Source of the DNA: an uncultured Bacilli bacterium
Lineage (GTDB): Bacteria; Bacillota_I; Bacilli_A; RF39; UBA660
Assembly: GCA_944359065.1 (NCBI GenBank)
Contig: CALVSP010000006.1
Location: 1 to 40,554 of the forward strand
Reading direction: 5' to 3'
Length of the DNA: 40,554 nt
Shown: positions 18,201 through 26,138 of the stretch, piece by piece
How the letters are laid out: the number at the start of each line of letters is the position of its first letter
How positions within the stretch are numbered: position 1 is the first letter of the stretch
Position numbers and translations under genes: made by a program
Notes under the pieces: model-generated
Told to the model about the DNA's origin: nothing
The model's database searches: none
The model's input: only the letters and a program-made list of their open reading frames with translations

Positions 18201-18276
18201 TATGCACTAATTGAAAATTCAGATTCAGTATTAGCAAATTTCCTATTGTTATACCATGTAAATGGGAGGATAAATT

Positions 18277-18582
18277 ATGAATGAAATTGAAACAATGAAA
18301 ACAGAAGAAGAAATATCACATAAGAAATTTCTTGCTTATTTAATTGCTGATATGATCTATATTCATTACAAACATTACAAAAATTCAAATTTTGAAAGTT
18401 ACAACCAATTTTATCATAGTAGTATGCAATTTATCAATTATAACAAAAAGGAGCAGGAAGAAATATATCAAAATGTTGACTCTATTCTTGAAGAAAAATA
18501 TGATTTATTCTTTGCCCACAATGAAAAAGATGAACCTATTTATTTAGTTGATATTTCAGGAGAGGAAGATGATGTATGTTGA
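18277..18582 (+). CDS. Hypothetical protein, first gene of the ssb-pcfKJ operon
   Basis: 101 residues, not recognised. Acidic and rich in Tyr, His and Glu, with a helical N-terminal half and no membrane segment. A clear GGGAGG site lies 7 bp before the ATG. It overlaps the ssb gene by 7 bp, so it belongs to the same transcript. The context of replication and conjugation-accessory genes suggests an element maintenance role, but no function can be assigned. Confidence 0.7.
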   Translation: MNEIETMKTEEEISHKKFLAYLIADMIYIHYKHYKNSNFESYNQFYHSSMQFINYNKKEQEEIYQNVDSILEEKYDLFFAHNEKDEPIYLVDISGEEDDVC

Positions 18583-18902
18583 ATCAAATTGTTTTAGTAG
18601 GTCGTTTAGTTAAAGATCCAGAAGTAGTTACTACGGAGTCTGGTAAAAATATAAGTCATATAACTTTAGCAATACCAAGATCATTTAAGAATGTTGAAGG
18701 AGAATATGATACAGATTTTATTAATTGTGTATTATGGAATACAGTTGCTGAAAGTACTTCAGAGTATTGTAGAAAAGGAGATATTATAGGAGTTAAAGGT
18801 CGTGTTCAAAGTTGTATTGTTGAAGATGCAAAAGGAAAAGATTACAGTAAAATTGAAATAGTTGCCGAAAGAGTTACATTCTTATCTAGTAAGAAGGAGT
18901 AA
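18576..18902 (+). CDS. ssb: Single-stranded DNA-binding protein
   Basis: A 108-residue OB-fold SSB: LNQIVLVGRLVKDPEV at the start, then DFINCVLWNTVAES and KGDIIGVKGRVQS, all typical of bacterial and phage SSBs. It stops right after the OB fold and lacks the Gly/Pro-rich linker and acidic DDDIPF-like tail that recruits host partners. It is therefore an element-type minimal SSB. ATG at 18576 follows AGGAGAGGAAG. It probably protects single-stranded DNA during element replication or transfer. Confidence 0.9.
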   Translation: MLNQIVLVGRLVKDPEVVTTESGKNISHITLAIPRSFKNVEGEYDTDFINCVLWNTVAESTSEYCRKGDIIGVKGRVQSCIVEDAKGKDYSKIEIVAERVTFLSSKKE

Positions 18903-18909
18903 TAATTGC

Positions 18910-19347
18910 ATGGAGTTTGTCTATGCTACCGGTGGTAGAGAAAAATATTTTAAAGCTGATGAAGTTGATGATTGTGTATGTAGAGCTATTGCCAATGCTA
19001 CAGGCATGGATTACAAAGAAGTATATGATTTGATTAATAGTTATGCTAAACGAGAACATTTAAGCAAAAGGAAGAAACATAAATCGTATGCACGAAATGG
19101 AGTTTATAAAGATACAATTTATAGGGTGATTACTGACTTAGGTTGGAAGTGGATACCAACAATGTCTATTGGTTCTGGTTGCCAAGTCCATCTAAATGAA
19201 AATGAATTACCTAATGGTACATTGATAGTTAGTGTTAGTAAGCATTTAACTTGTGTTAAAGACAAGAAGTTATATGACACTTATGATTGTACTCGTGCTG
19301 GTACTAGATGCGTATATGGGTACTATGTTAAGGAAGTTGAGGGATAG
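18910..19347 (+). CDS. Papain-like cysteine peptidase-fold protein of mobile elements
   Basis: 145 residues. The pattern DDCVCRAIANATG (Cys22), then SKHLTCV (His112) and YDTYD (Asp123/Asp126), resembles small phage and plasmid proteins with a C-H-D papain-like arrangement. The function of that family is not known to me. I start at the ATG 18910 after AAGGAG; the open frame extends upstream over the end of ssb. It sits between ssb and PcfK-like genes. The fold assignment is inferred from motif spacing alone. Confidence 0.5.
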   Translation: MEFVYATGGREKYFKADEVDDCVCRAIANATGMDYKEVYDLINSYAKREHLSKRKKHKSYARNGVYKDTIYRVITDLGWKWIPTMSIGSGCQVHLNENELPNGTLIVSVSKHLTCVKDKKLYDTYDCTRAGTRCVYGYYVKEVEG

Positions 19348-19350
19348 TCA

Positions 19351-19701
19351 ATGAATGGTGTTGAGAGATTAAAAAAATTAGCAGAAGGTCAAGAAGATAC
19401 TTCTCTACTTAGGGTTATAGAATATCTAGTTAATATCGATGATATGGATGAGATGTTTCTAAATGAAGATAAATCTTTAAAGAGTATGGTTGATTATATA
19501 AAGGGTGAAGCTAAGAAATTAGCAAAAGATGGATATTGTTGGGTTGAAGATGCTACTGTTTATGAATGGGCTGTTAATTATTGGTCTAAAACAGATGACG
19601 AGTTAGGGATAAAGAAACCTGTAGTTGCACCTATACTAAAGGTAGAAAAGAAAGAGGTTGTTCCAGAAGTTAAAGAGTATGGGCAACTATCATTATTCTA
19701 G
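19351..19701 (+). CDS. PcfK-like protein
   Basis: 116 residues. The N-terminal helical part, AKDGYCWVEDATVYEWAVNYW and the short C-terminal YGQLSLF tail match the PcfK-like family first named from enterococcal conjugative plasmid pCF10. Its molecular role is unclear. The QLSLF end resembles a beta-clamp-binding peptide, as found on many replication and repair proteins; that is my inference. It is followed directly by the PcfJ-like gene, the usual pairing, which strengthens the call. Confidence 0.7.
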   Translation: MNGVERLKKLAEGQEDTSLLRVIEYLVNIDDMDEMFLNEDKSLKSMVDYIKGEAKKLAKDGYCWVEDATVYEWAVNYWSKTDDELGIKKPVVAPILKVEKKEVVPEVKEYGQLSLF

Positions 19702-19713
19702 GTGGTTATTCTT

Positions 19714-21141
19714 ATGGGTTATATCAAAAAAGAATTACAAGACCTTATAAAGTATATGGACGAAACTTTTTTAGTTGAATCTGGGGTGAGAAAGTGGCTG
19801 AGACAAAGTATTTACCCTAAACATAATCTTATACTAAAATCAAAAGACGGTTATTATTGTACAAATTGTAAAAAATCATTTCACTCTACTGCTAGAGTTG
19901 GTGAATATGTTGAGTGTCCTAAATGTAAAGAAACATTACTTGTTAGGATGAAGACATTACAATATCAAATATTCAAAGATGATTTTAGAATTCTTAATTA
20001 TATCAATGGGGACTTTGTATTAAGAGGGTTTGAGGTATCATCTACATATAGTAGTAATAAGGTTACACATAGGTACCGAGAGTATCAGAGATTGGTTATA
20101 AGCAAGGATAAAATTTACTTGTTAGTGTCAAATGTATTCAAAAACTATATGGGATATACAATGGTTAATTATAACGAAAAACATATTCGGTGGAGGCTAC
20201 TAGATAGTCAGTATAGATGGTATATGTCTAGAGGGAGTATCTACTGGGGAGATCTAGAGGGAGACCTAGAGGGAACACCCTATCAGTATTGTAATTTAGA
20301 GGGAGGTCTATCACCCTATACTAGTGAAGATATTGAAGTTTTATTACAGAGAGTTTTGAAGAATCCTGTTGCATATGAGTTATTACAAAAAGAAAATCTT
20401 ACTAATCTTGCTATTCATTGTGATAGATTTATTAATAGAGGTTCATTTGAAAAAAGGTTTGGTGTTACTAAGGATTATCTGCCATTTATGGTAAAGCACA
20501 ATATTACATATAACGAATTAGAGGTATTACAGATAATTAAACATAAGAACATTAAGGTTGTAAGAAAACTTGTAGAGTTAAATAGTTATAAAGAGTTAGC
20601 ACAATATGTTGATTTAGAAAAAGCATTAGCAAATGGTCTTACTAAAAGTAATGAGCATATGTATGTGGACTACTTTGGCTTTGCAGAACGACTACATCTT
20701 AATATGAAAGATAAACGATTGTTATACCCTAAAGATATTTTTAAATCACACGATGAACTTATGCACCAAGTAGAAACTATTGAAAACCAAGAAATAATTG
20801 AGAAAATTAAGATAAGGTATGAAGAATTAAAAGTCTTAAGTTATCAAGATGATAAGTACATAATCTATCCAGTTCCAACAATGAGTGATTTAATTAACGA
20901 GTCAGAAGTACAAAATATATGTATTAGAAGTTACAACGAGCGATATGCTAATGGTGAAACAAACTTGTTCTTCATGAGAAATATTAAAAATATAACTAAA
21001 CCTCTCATAGCAATTGAAGTACGAGATAAAAAAATTATACAAAGTCGTGGAAAAGGTAATGATGAACCTACTAGATTACAAAAAGCATTTATTACTAAGT
21101 GGGAAAATGAAGTGTTGAAAGGAAGTGTGTTATATGCCTAG
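19714..21141 (+). CDS. PcfJ-like protein
   Basis: 475 residues from the ATG at 19714 (AGGTGG site 8 bp upstream; a GTG at 19702 is the alternative). An N-terminal zinc-ribbon is visible: C49-x2-C52 and C68-x2-C71. The remainder resembles PcfJ proteins, found with PcfK on conjugative and integrative elements of Bacillota. Biochemical function unknown. A small glycine/glutamate-rich insert near residues 178-195 (repeats of GDLEG) looks like local slippage. The gene overlaps the next one by 8 bp. Confidence 0.75.
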   Translation: MGYIKKELQDLIKYMDETFLVESGVRKWLRQSIYPKHNLILKSKDGYYCTNCKKSFHSTARVGEYVECPKCKETLLVRMKTLQYQIFKDDFRILNYINGDFVLRGFEVSSTYSSNKVTHRYREYQRLVISKDKIYLLVSNVFKNYMGYTMVNYNEKHIRWRLLDSQYRWYMSRGSIYWGDLEGDLEGTPYQYCNLEGGLSPYTSEDIEVLLQRVLKNPVAYELLQKENLTNLAIHCDRFINRGSFEKRFGVTKDYLPFMVKHNITYNELEVLQIIKHKNIKVVRKLVELNSYKELAQYVDLEKALANGLTKSNEHMYVDYFGFAERLHLNMKDKRLLYPKDIFKSHDELMHQVETIENQEIIEKIKIRYEELKVLSYQDDKYIIYPVPTMSDLINESEVQNICIRSYNERYANGETNLFFMRNIKNITKPLIAIEVRDKKIIQSRGKGNDEPTRLQKAFITKWENEVLKGSVLYA

Positions 21142-21412
21142 ATTTCAATTAGGAAAACTTGTTATAACAAGTGGAATACAAAACATAATAAATGAAAAGC
21201 CTAGTTTTCGATATGAATTAGTTAATTATTTAAATAGATATTTAAACGAAGATTGGGGGGAAATATGTGATGGTGATAAACAAATGAATGATGCTGCAAT
21301 AAAAACTAATGAAAGAATACTTGCATCATATGATACAACTAAAGGTAATATATACGTAATAACTGAAAGAGACAGGTCTTACACTACAATTTTATTGAGG
21401 AATGAGCACTAA
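21134..21412 (+). CDS. Small conserved mobile-element protein
   Basis: 92 residues from the ATG at 21134, which has an AAAGGAAG site. The pattern ITSGIQ...DWGEICDGDKQMND...ERILASY...ITERDRSYTTILLRNEH matches a widespread family of small proteins on plasmids and integrative elements, usually described only as plasmid-related. Function unknown. The stop codon overlaps the ATG of the next gene (TAATG), indicating coupling. Confidence 0.65.
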   Translation: MPRFQLGKLVITSGIQNIINEKPSFRYELVNYLNRYLNEDWGEICDGDKQMNDAAIKTNERILASYDTTKGNIYVITERDRSYTTILLRNEH

Positions 21413-21666
21413 TGAATCACAAAAGTAAAACTATATACAAAATAGTGGCAGAAAATATAAAATATTACCGTGAAGCAAAAGGAATGACAATAAGTGATTT
21501 AGCTCAAAAAACAGGATATACTAAAGACTTTATTACTAAATTAGAAGCAGCTCTATACACCAAAAAATGTACAATAACAGTTGTATATAATATAGCAATT
21601 GCTCTTGAAATTAATACAGATTTATTATTGATGGATACAAAAAAAGTAAATTCAAAATCAGTATAG
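21412..21666 (+). CDS. XRE-family helix-turn-helix regulator
   Basis: 84 residues with a Cro/CI helix-turn-helix: KIVAENIKYYREAKGMTISDLAQKTGYTKDFITKLE, followed by the helices of the fold and no other domain. A transcription regulator, possibly of the operon it closes. It overlaps the preceding stop codon by one base. The IS110 insertion lies just after it. Confidence 0.75.
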   Translation: MNHKSKTIYKIVAENIKYYREAKGMTISDLAQKTGYTKDFITKLEAALYTKKCTITVVYNIAIALEINTDLLLMDTKKVNSKSV

Positions 21667-21772
21667 TGCGAGATTAGATTATGCTATGATTAAATTGAAA
21701 GACTCTTATAATAAAAACTAGATAAGTAAAGCTATACAAAATTTGATACAATTAATCTAGGAGGATGATGTT

Positions 21773-23026
21773 ATGAGAGTTGAAGAAAAAATCAAAAGAA
21801 TTACACCAGACACTTTGATATGTGGAATAGACGTAGGAAAAACAAAGTGTTGCGCAAGATTTTGTGATTTTAGAGGGATGGAGGTGTATCATAAAGTATG
21901 GTTTGATAAAACAGAAAATTTAGATATTATTGGTTGCAACATAACGGCTGCAATGTATGAGGAAAATAAAACAGATGTAATTATTGCATTTGAACCGACA
22001 GGACATTATTGGTTAAACATTGATAAATATTTTAAAGATTGTGGTCAAGAAACAGTATTAATGCCAACATATACAGTTAAACAATCAAAAGAACAATATG
22101 ATCAAAATCCAACAAAAAGCGATCCCAAGGATGCTTTGTTAATAGCAAGACTTACATCTGAAGGAAAATATGTAAAGCCAATAGAAAGAGAAGAATTATA
22201 TCAAGATATATATTCTGGTTATCACATCTATGATGACATGCAAAAAGAAATTAATAAAATTAAAAATAAAATACATGTATGGAATGATAAATATTTCCCA
22301 GAGATAGAAAAAGTATATAAAATAACTTCTGAAAGTATCAAACCAATATATGAAAGAGAGTTACTACCTAATGAAATAAAAAATATGACATTAGAAGCAT
22401 TTACTGAAATAATGACAAAAAATAATCGTTATTCTAAAAAAAGTAATATTCAAAAATTAAAAGAATTATGTAAAAAAAGCAATGGAATAAATCCTGATAA
22501 ATTTACTAAGCAAGAAATAAAAAGACTATACGAAAGATATCAAGAGCTTTTAAAAGAATGTGAAGAAATAGAAAAAGAATTAATAGAATTAGCAAGTCAA
22601 ATTGACTATGTAGAAAAAGCTGTTGAAATTACAGGTATAGGATACATAAGTATAATAGGAATTATTGCAGAAACAGGAAATTTAAAGAACTATGAACATG
22701 CTAAACAGGTTTTAAAAATGAGTGGATTAAGTCTTAAGGAAAGCTCAAGTGGGCAAAAAAAAGGAAAGAAACATATTTCCAAACGAGGACGTGCTAAATT
22801 AAGACGAAATTTAAAACAAATCGGCATCGTTCTAGTTGGAAAAAATTCTTTCTTCCTGCAATTGCATAATTATTATACCACACAAAGAGAAAATAAGTTA
22901 AGTAAATTAATATCAATAAATGCAATAATAAGAAAATTTATGTATATACTTATGGCTATAGTAAAAAGTGGAGAATCATTTAGTGAAGAAAAGGCAATAA
23001 GAGAAAGTTGCATAAATTTTAGTTAA
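21773..23026 (+). CDS. IS110-family DEDD transposase
   Basis: 417 residues. The N-terminal RuvC-like DEDD domain shows D20 (CGIDVGKTK), E74 (IAFEPTGHYW), D117 and D120 (SDPKDALLIARL). A helical middle region is followed by the C-terminal Transposase_20 region with VEITGIGYISIIGIIAETG and SSGQKKGKKHISKRG, where the catalytic Ser of this family is found. These enzymes work with an element-encoded bridge RNA that pairs with target and donor DNA. A GGAGG site precedes the ATG. The protein looks intact. Confidence 0.93.
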   Translation: MRVEEKIKRITPDTLICGIDVGKTKCCARFCDFRGMEVYHKVWFDKTENLDIIGCNITAAMYEENKTDVIIAFEPTGHYWLNIDKYFKDCGQETVLMPTYTVKQSKEQYDQNPTKSDPKDALLIARLTSEGKYVKPIEREELYQDIYSGYHIYDDMQKEINKIKNKIHVWNDKYFPEIEKVYKITSESIKPIYERELLPNEIKNMTLEAFTEIMTKNNRYSKKSNIQKLKELCKKSNGINPDKFTKQEIKRLYERYQELLKECEEIEKELIELASQIDYVEKAVEITGIGYISIIGIIAETGNLKNYEHAKQVLKMSGLSLKESSSGQKKGKKHISKRGRAKLRRNLKQIGIVLVGKNSFFLQLHNYYTTQRENKLSKLISINAIIRKFMYILMAIVKSGESFSEEKAIRESCINFS

Positions 23027-23040
23027 TAATATCATTAAAT

Positions 23041-23096
23041 CTAGTTTGGTGAATTAAGATTATAAAAATATTTGTAGTTTTAATTCACTAAACTAG
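23041..23096 (+). repeat. 17-bp inverted repeat after the transposase
   Basis: CTAGTTTGGTGAATTAA (23041-23057) and TTAATTCACTAAACTAG (23080-23096) pair with one G-T wobble over a 22-base loop. There is no following T run. It separates the transposase from the guide-RNA candidate; it may be a processing or attenuation hairpin. Confidence 0.7.
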
Positions 23097-23099
23097 AAA

Positions 23100-23270
23100 T
23101 AGATTAGTGATATTATATGAAGTGGAATTTGGTAACATTCTCCATAGGACTTGATCTAGAGCGAAAGAATCACCAAGGCCAGTTTCATATAATGCCGTAT
23201 TAAAGAGTTTAGGTAGATATAAAGATATCAATACAGAGTGAAATGAGAGGATAAGCATATATGAAAAACA
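23100..23270 (+). ncRNA. Candidate IS110 bridge RNA
   Basis: The stretch after the transposase has nested complementarity. ATTATATGAA (23112-23121) pairs with TTCATATAAT (23184-23193); inside it TTGGT pairs with ACCAA and ATTCT with AGAAT, leaving an internal loop. A second unit has GTATT pairing with AATAC and GATAT with ATATC. Two loop-bearing stems are what is expected of the target- and donor-binding loops of a bridge RNA. Start, end and loop assignment are inferred. An antisense 61-codon open frame here is most likely spurious. From 23314 to the next gene at 23482 I see only AT-rich DNA; another inverted repeat, ACTTAATTAT/ATAATTAAGT, is at 23287-23313. Confidence 0.55.
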
Positions 23271-23481
23271 CATTGGCTATTAGTCCACTTAATTATAAAT
23301 ATAATAATTAAGTTAACAAAAATTTAAAAAAATGCCTATGTTAACAGTTTTAATTATGCTTAAAATTAGAAATGATAATGATAAAAACTAGAGAAATAAT
23401 TAGTTTAAAATAAAAAAATATAAATTTTATAAAGTTTTGTATAGAAAATACTTGACTTTATTATGAGAGGAGAATTTTTAT

Positions 23482-23982
23482 ATGAAAAACGAATTATATA
23501 AAGAAATTAGAAAAATGAAATCAAATGATTTAATATGCGTAGCATCACGACCTGGTCAAGGAAAAACAACAACACTATTAGCGTTAGTGGATGATTTGCT
23601 AACAAATAATAAAAACATTGTTTTTGTTACACTAGAATCATCAACAGAATTATTAAAATCAAAAATCAAAAGTAAAAGCAATAAAAAATTAAATGTTGTT
23701 GATTTACCTAATTCATCAATTGAAGAGTTATCTGATGTTGTTGAAAAAATCAAGAAAAAAACAAAGGTAGATTATGTTTTCGTTGATTATATTCAACTTC
23801 TAAACTGTGATGTTAAAGTAAGAGATGCTTTATTGAAAGAATTGACAATATCATTGAATATACCTTTTGTTGTATCCTCACAACTACCTAGAAATTATAA
23901 TGAAATGAATATTGGATTAGAAAAACAAGAGTATACTAAAATATTCATAATCAAAGATTTTAATGAGTATGAAATTTTATAA
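23482..23982 (+). CDS. DnaB/RecA-type P-loop ATPase, minimal
   Basis: 166 residues. Walker A is ASRPGQGKTT (21-30), Walker B is YVFVDYIQLL (about 97-106), followed by VVSSQLPRNYNE. This order matches the C-terminal ATPase of replicative helicase DnaB or RadA-like proteins. It is much shorter than DnaB and lacks the N-terminal domain and the Arg-finger end. It may be a remnant of a helicase gene, perhaps disrupted when the IS entered, or a small regulatory ATPase. A GAGAGGAG site precedes the ATG. The full-size helicase of the element is at 30069. Confidence 0.7.
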   Translation: MKNELYKEIRKMKSNDLICVASRPGQGKTTTLLALVDDLLTNNKNIVFVTLESSTELLKSKIKSKSNKKLNVVDLPNSSIEELSDVVEKIKKKTKVDYVFVDYIQLLNCDVKVRDALLKELTISLNIPFVVSSQLPRNYNEMNIGLEKQEYTKIFIIKDFNEYEIL

Positions 23983-24062
23983 TATACTATGAATGTTATC
24001 TAAAAATCATCTAATTCAATAGCTAAACAAAAACGTAATTAGTAGTTGATGATTACTTTAAG

Positions 24063-24087
24063 ACATACCTTAATTGGTGTGTTTTTA
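24063..24087 (+). terminator. Terminator after the small ATPase
   Basis: ACATACC and GGTGTGT pair (one G-T) around TTAATT, followed by TTTT. Confidence 0.6.
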
Positions 24088-24152
24088 GTTAGTTCAGTAT
24101 CAGTATGTATTACAGTGTATTGGTAGTAAAATAAGTGTTGAGGTGGTTTATA

Positions 24153-25112
24153 GTGAATTTGAGTTCTATAATTGATAATAAACTGATGGTACATGACTAT
24201 GAATTTATTATTAAGGATTGGTTATTAGATGCAGAAATATCTATCAATAGTAAGGATACATACGAATATGCGGTAAGAAGATATATAAAATATTTACAAG
24301 AAAAAGATATTACTTCAACTAGAAATACAGTTATAGAGTTTAAAAATGAAATGATAAATAGTTATTCAAATAGTACAGCATATATTCTCTTATCGGGTGT
24401 TAAAAGTTTTTATAGATATTTGGCAAGAAAGTATAGTATACAAGATGTTGCTAAAGATGTTAAGTTACCAAAAATACCTAGGGGCTTTAAAAAAGATTGT
24501 TTAACTGTGGAACAGGTATCACAATTGCTTAATTCATTAAATGAAAATACTTTAGCACAGCTAAGAGATAAAGCTATGATTAATTTATTTATAAGATGTG
24601 GATTAAGGTGTTGTGAAATAATAAATGCAAATATTGAAGATATAGGAACTAAAGATGGTCAAAAGGTACTTTACATCAAAGGCAAAGGGCATACCGAAAA
24701 AGATGATTTTGTAGTATTAACTACTGATATGTTAAGAATATTAGATAAATATTTGGTAAAGCGGAAAGAATACATAGATAAAAGTCCACTATTTGCTAGT
24801 GTTAGTAATAGATCTTATGGAAAAAGATTAGATAGTAGTACAGTTAGAGCAATTTGTAAAAGATATTTTAAAAATATAGGAATTAATACACCAAGAGTTT
24901 CAACACATAGTCTACGACATACAGCAATTACTCTTTCTATTTTAGCAGGTGCTGGGATAATAGATGTAAGGGATTTTGCACGACATACTGATATTAATAC
25001 TTCATTAAGGTATATTCATAATCTTCAAAGGTTAGAAAATGCACCTGAATTAAAAATTGATGAATTTTTAAAGAAAAACAGTTCAAAAGAAAAGGATGAA
25101 ATCATAAGTTGA
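24153..25112 (+). CDS. Tyrosine recombinase (XerC/D-like), internal to the element
   Basis: 319 residues from GTG 24153, chosen because GAGGTGG lies 6 bp upstream. It has a SAM-like N-terminal core-binding domain and a catalytic domain with Arg in RCGLRCCEI (about 150), Lys in IKGKG, HSLRH (about 252-256), the second His in ARHTD (about 276) and the nucleophile Tyr in SLRYIHN (about 287). It has no arm-binding domain, unlike the two integrases at the right end. It may resolve multimers or move a smaller cassette inside the element. Confidence 0.88.
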   Translation: MNLSSIIDNKLMVHDYEFIIKDWLLDAEISINSKDTYEYAVRRYIKYLQEKDITSTRNTVIEFKNEMINSYSNSTAYILLSGVKSFYRYLARKYSIQDVAKDVKLPKIPRGFKKDCLTVEQVSQLLNSLNENTLAQLRDKAMINLFIRCGLRCCEIINANIEDIGTKDGQKVLYIKGKGHTEKDDFVVLTTDMLRILDKYLVKRKEYIDKSPLFASVSNRSYGKRLDSSTVRAICKRYFKNIGINTPRVSTHSLRHTAITLSILAGAGIIDVRDFARHTDINTSLRYIHNLQRLENAPELKIDEFLKKNSSKEKDEIIS

Positions 25113-25180
25113 AATCACCCTTTTATGCTACTAAAAACTAAGCCTAATTAACACTAATTATTATTATAGTGTATTAAAAT

Positions 25181-25570
25181 TTAATGATTATTTTTGTTTA
25201 ATAATCCGTTTATATATCCAATAACATTTGCTTTGTCTTCTTTACTAAGTTCATTGTATTTAGTAACTAATAAATTATATTCTTCACTATCATATTTTAA
25301 TAATTCATCAACTTTTGTTGATATATTAGTTCTGTCTAACAAATAATCTATATTGACATCAAAATAATCTGCAAGTTTTATTAATGAAACTAAACTTGGA
25401 TGTTTTGTGTTATACCTATATCCTTGAATTGATGAATCAGATAAATATAACTCCGTTCCTAATTTAGTATCATTTATATTTTTATTTTTCATTATGGTTT
25501 CAAGATTATTCATAGAAATATTTTTTTTAACTTGGTTATAATTATCTTTATTAGAATCAGAAAAACGCAT
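25181..25570 (-). CDS. CI-like XRE repressor
   Basis: 129 residues. A helix-turn-helix at about 20-75 (LETIMKNKNINDTKLGTELYLSDSSIQGYR and IKLADYFDVNIDYLL) is followed by a short helical tail, with no LexA-type peptidase domain. Strong GGGAGGTG site. It is divergent from the gene pair starting at 25716, a switch-like arrangement, and probably represses that operon and itself. Confidence 0.83.
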   Translation of the reverse strand: MRFSDSNKDNYNQVKKNISMNNLETIMKNKNINDTKLGTELYLSDSSIQGYRYNTKHPSLVSLIKLADYFDVNIDYLLDRTNISTKVDELLKYDSEEYNLLVTKYNELSKEDKANVIGYINGLLNKNNH

Positions 25571-25586
25571 TATAATACACCTCCCA

Positions 25587-25694
25587 AGTGGCTTTAGTAA
25601 AAATATTATTCCACAATATGGTTATATAAATACGCCACTATATGAGAAGTTAATTTGAAAATACCACTACAAAGAGTATAAATTATGATATAAT
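25587..25694 (+). promoter_or_regulatory. Divergent control region with inverted AGTGGC/GCCACT sites and extended -10
   Basis: AGTGGC (25587-25592) and GCCACT (25634-25639) are inverted copies, with another CCACT at 25663-25667. For the plus strand TGATATAAT (25686-25694) is an extended -10. The sites flank both start regions and are candidate operators of the CI-like repressor. Confidence 0.5.
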
Positions 25695-25715
25695 AGATTT
25701 AAGGTGGTGAAACTT

Positions 25716-26138
25716 ATGCATGTAAGAATAATTCCTATGTCGTTATATGATGAAACTTTTGTAGGTAAATGTATTGAGGAAATACAAAAAGACTTCTTTA
25801 AAGATTATTTAATTAATGTTAGTAAAGGTTGGTATTATTATGGAAAAAGTGGCTTAGAAGCAAATTCTGGTGATTTATTATTATTTCAAATGAATAATCA
25901 GGTAATTGCCTCTGCTATATTAGAAAATGTTATACAATTTACTAAACCTACTATTGATGGTAATACTGGTGCTTTAATACTTGATAGAAGAACGATCAAA
26001 GTTTTTCCCCCAATTAAAAAAGAAGAACTATCTTTATTTATTAAAAAGTTTATATCTTTTAATCAAGTAAAGCAAAAGTTTGACGTTAAAGATGTAGACT
26101 TTCCTTCTTTGGAAAAGAGGATGAAGGAAAATGATTAA
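25716..26138 (+). CDS. Small protein with PUA/EVE-like features, partner of the nuclease
   Basis: 140 residues from ATG 25716; AAGGTGG lies 9 bp upstream, and a GTG at 25704 is the alternative. Not firmly recognised. The stretch SGDLLLFQMNNQVIASAILENVI resembles the beta-barrel core of PUA/EVE/ASCH-type domains, which bind modified bases or RNA. The aromatic patch GWYYYGKSG precedes it. It overlaps the downstream nuclease gene by 8 bp and follows an extended -10 promoter. A recognition subunit for the nuclease is a reasonable but unproven idea. Confidence 0.5.
   Translation: MHVRIIPMSLYDETFVGKCIEEIQKDFFKDYLINVSKGWYYYGKSGLEANSGDLLLFQMNNQVIASAILENVIQFTKPTIDGNTGALILDRRTIKVFPPIKKEELSLFIKKFISFNQVKQKFDVKDVDFPSLEKRMKEND

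Larger units (their letters stand above)
17373..18276 (+). other. Left non-coding region of the element with a structured transcript candidate
   Basis: No convincing gene. After the arm sites, a TATAAT at 17849-17854 precedes three small hairpins: AAAGG/CCTTT (17877-17891), CATTTC/GAAATG (17905-17927) and CTAGGAA/TTCCTAG (17951-17969). A low-complexity stretch rich in ACT, AAT and AAC triplets runs from about 18020 to 18130. A terminator closes the unit at 18170-18200. One plus-strand frame is open from about 17893 to 18213 (Asn/Thr-rich) but has no ATG, GTG or TTG start. It could be a small RNA, a leader for the following genes, or a decayed gene. Confidence 0.4.
21773..23313 (+). mobile_element. 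IS110-family insertion sequence (ends approximate)
   Basis: The transposase plus its structured 3' region. IS110 elements lack long terminal inverted repeats and make little or no target duplication, so I could not fix the ends. The long structured tail downstream of the transposase resembles the IS1111 branch, where the guide RNA is at the 3' side. Confidence 0.65.

Noticed and set aside
17977-18237. Minus-strand frame encoding a Leu/Val-rich hydrophobic protein
   Set aside because: Its composition comes from the ACT/AAT triplet tract read backwards, and the terminator hairpin lies inside it. No ribosome site.
23088-23273. Minus-strand 61-codon frame after the IS110 transposase
   Set aside because: It coincides with the folded candidate bridge RNA and has no family resemblance.
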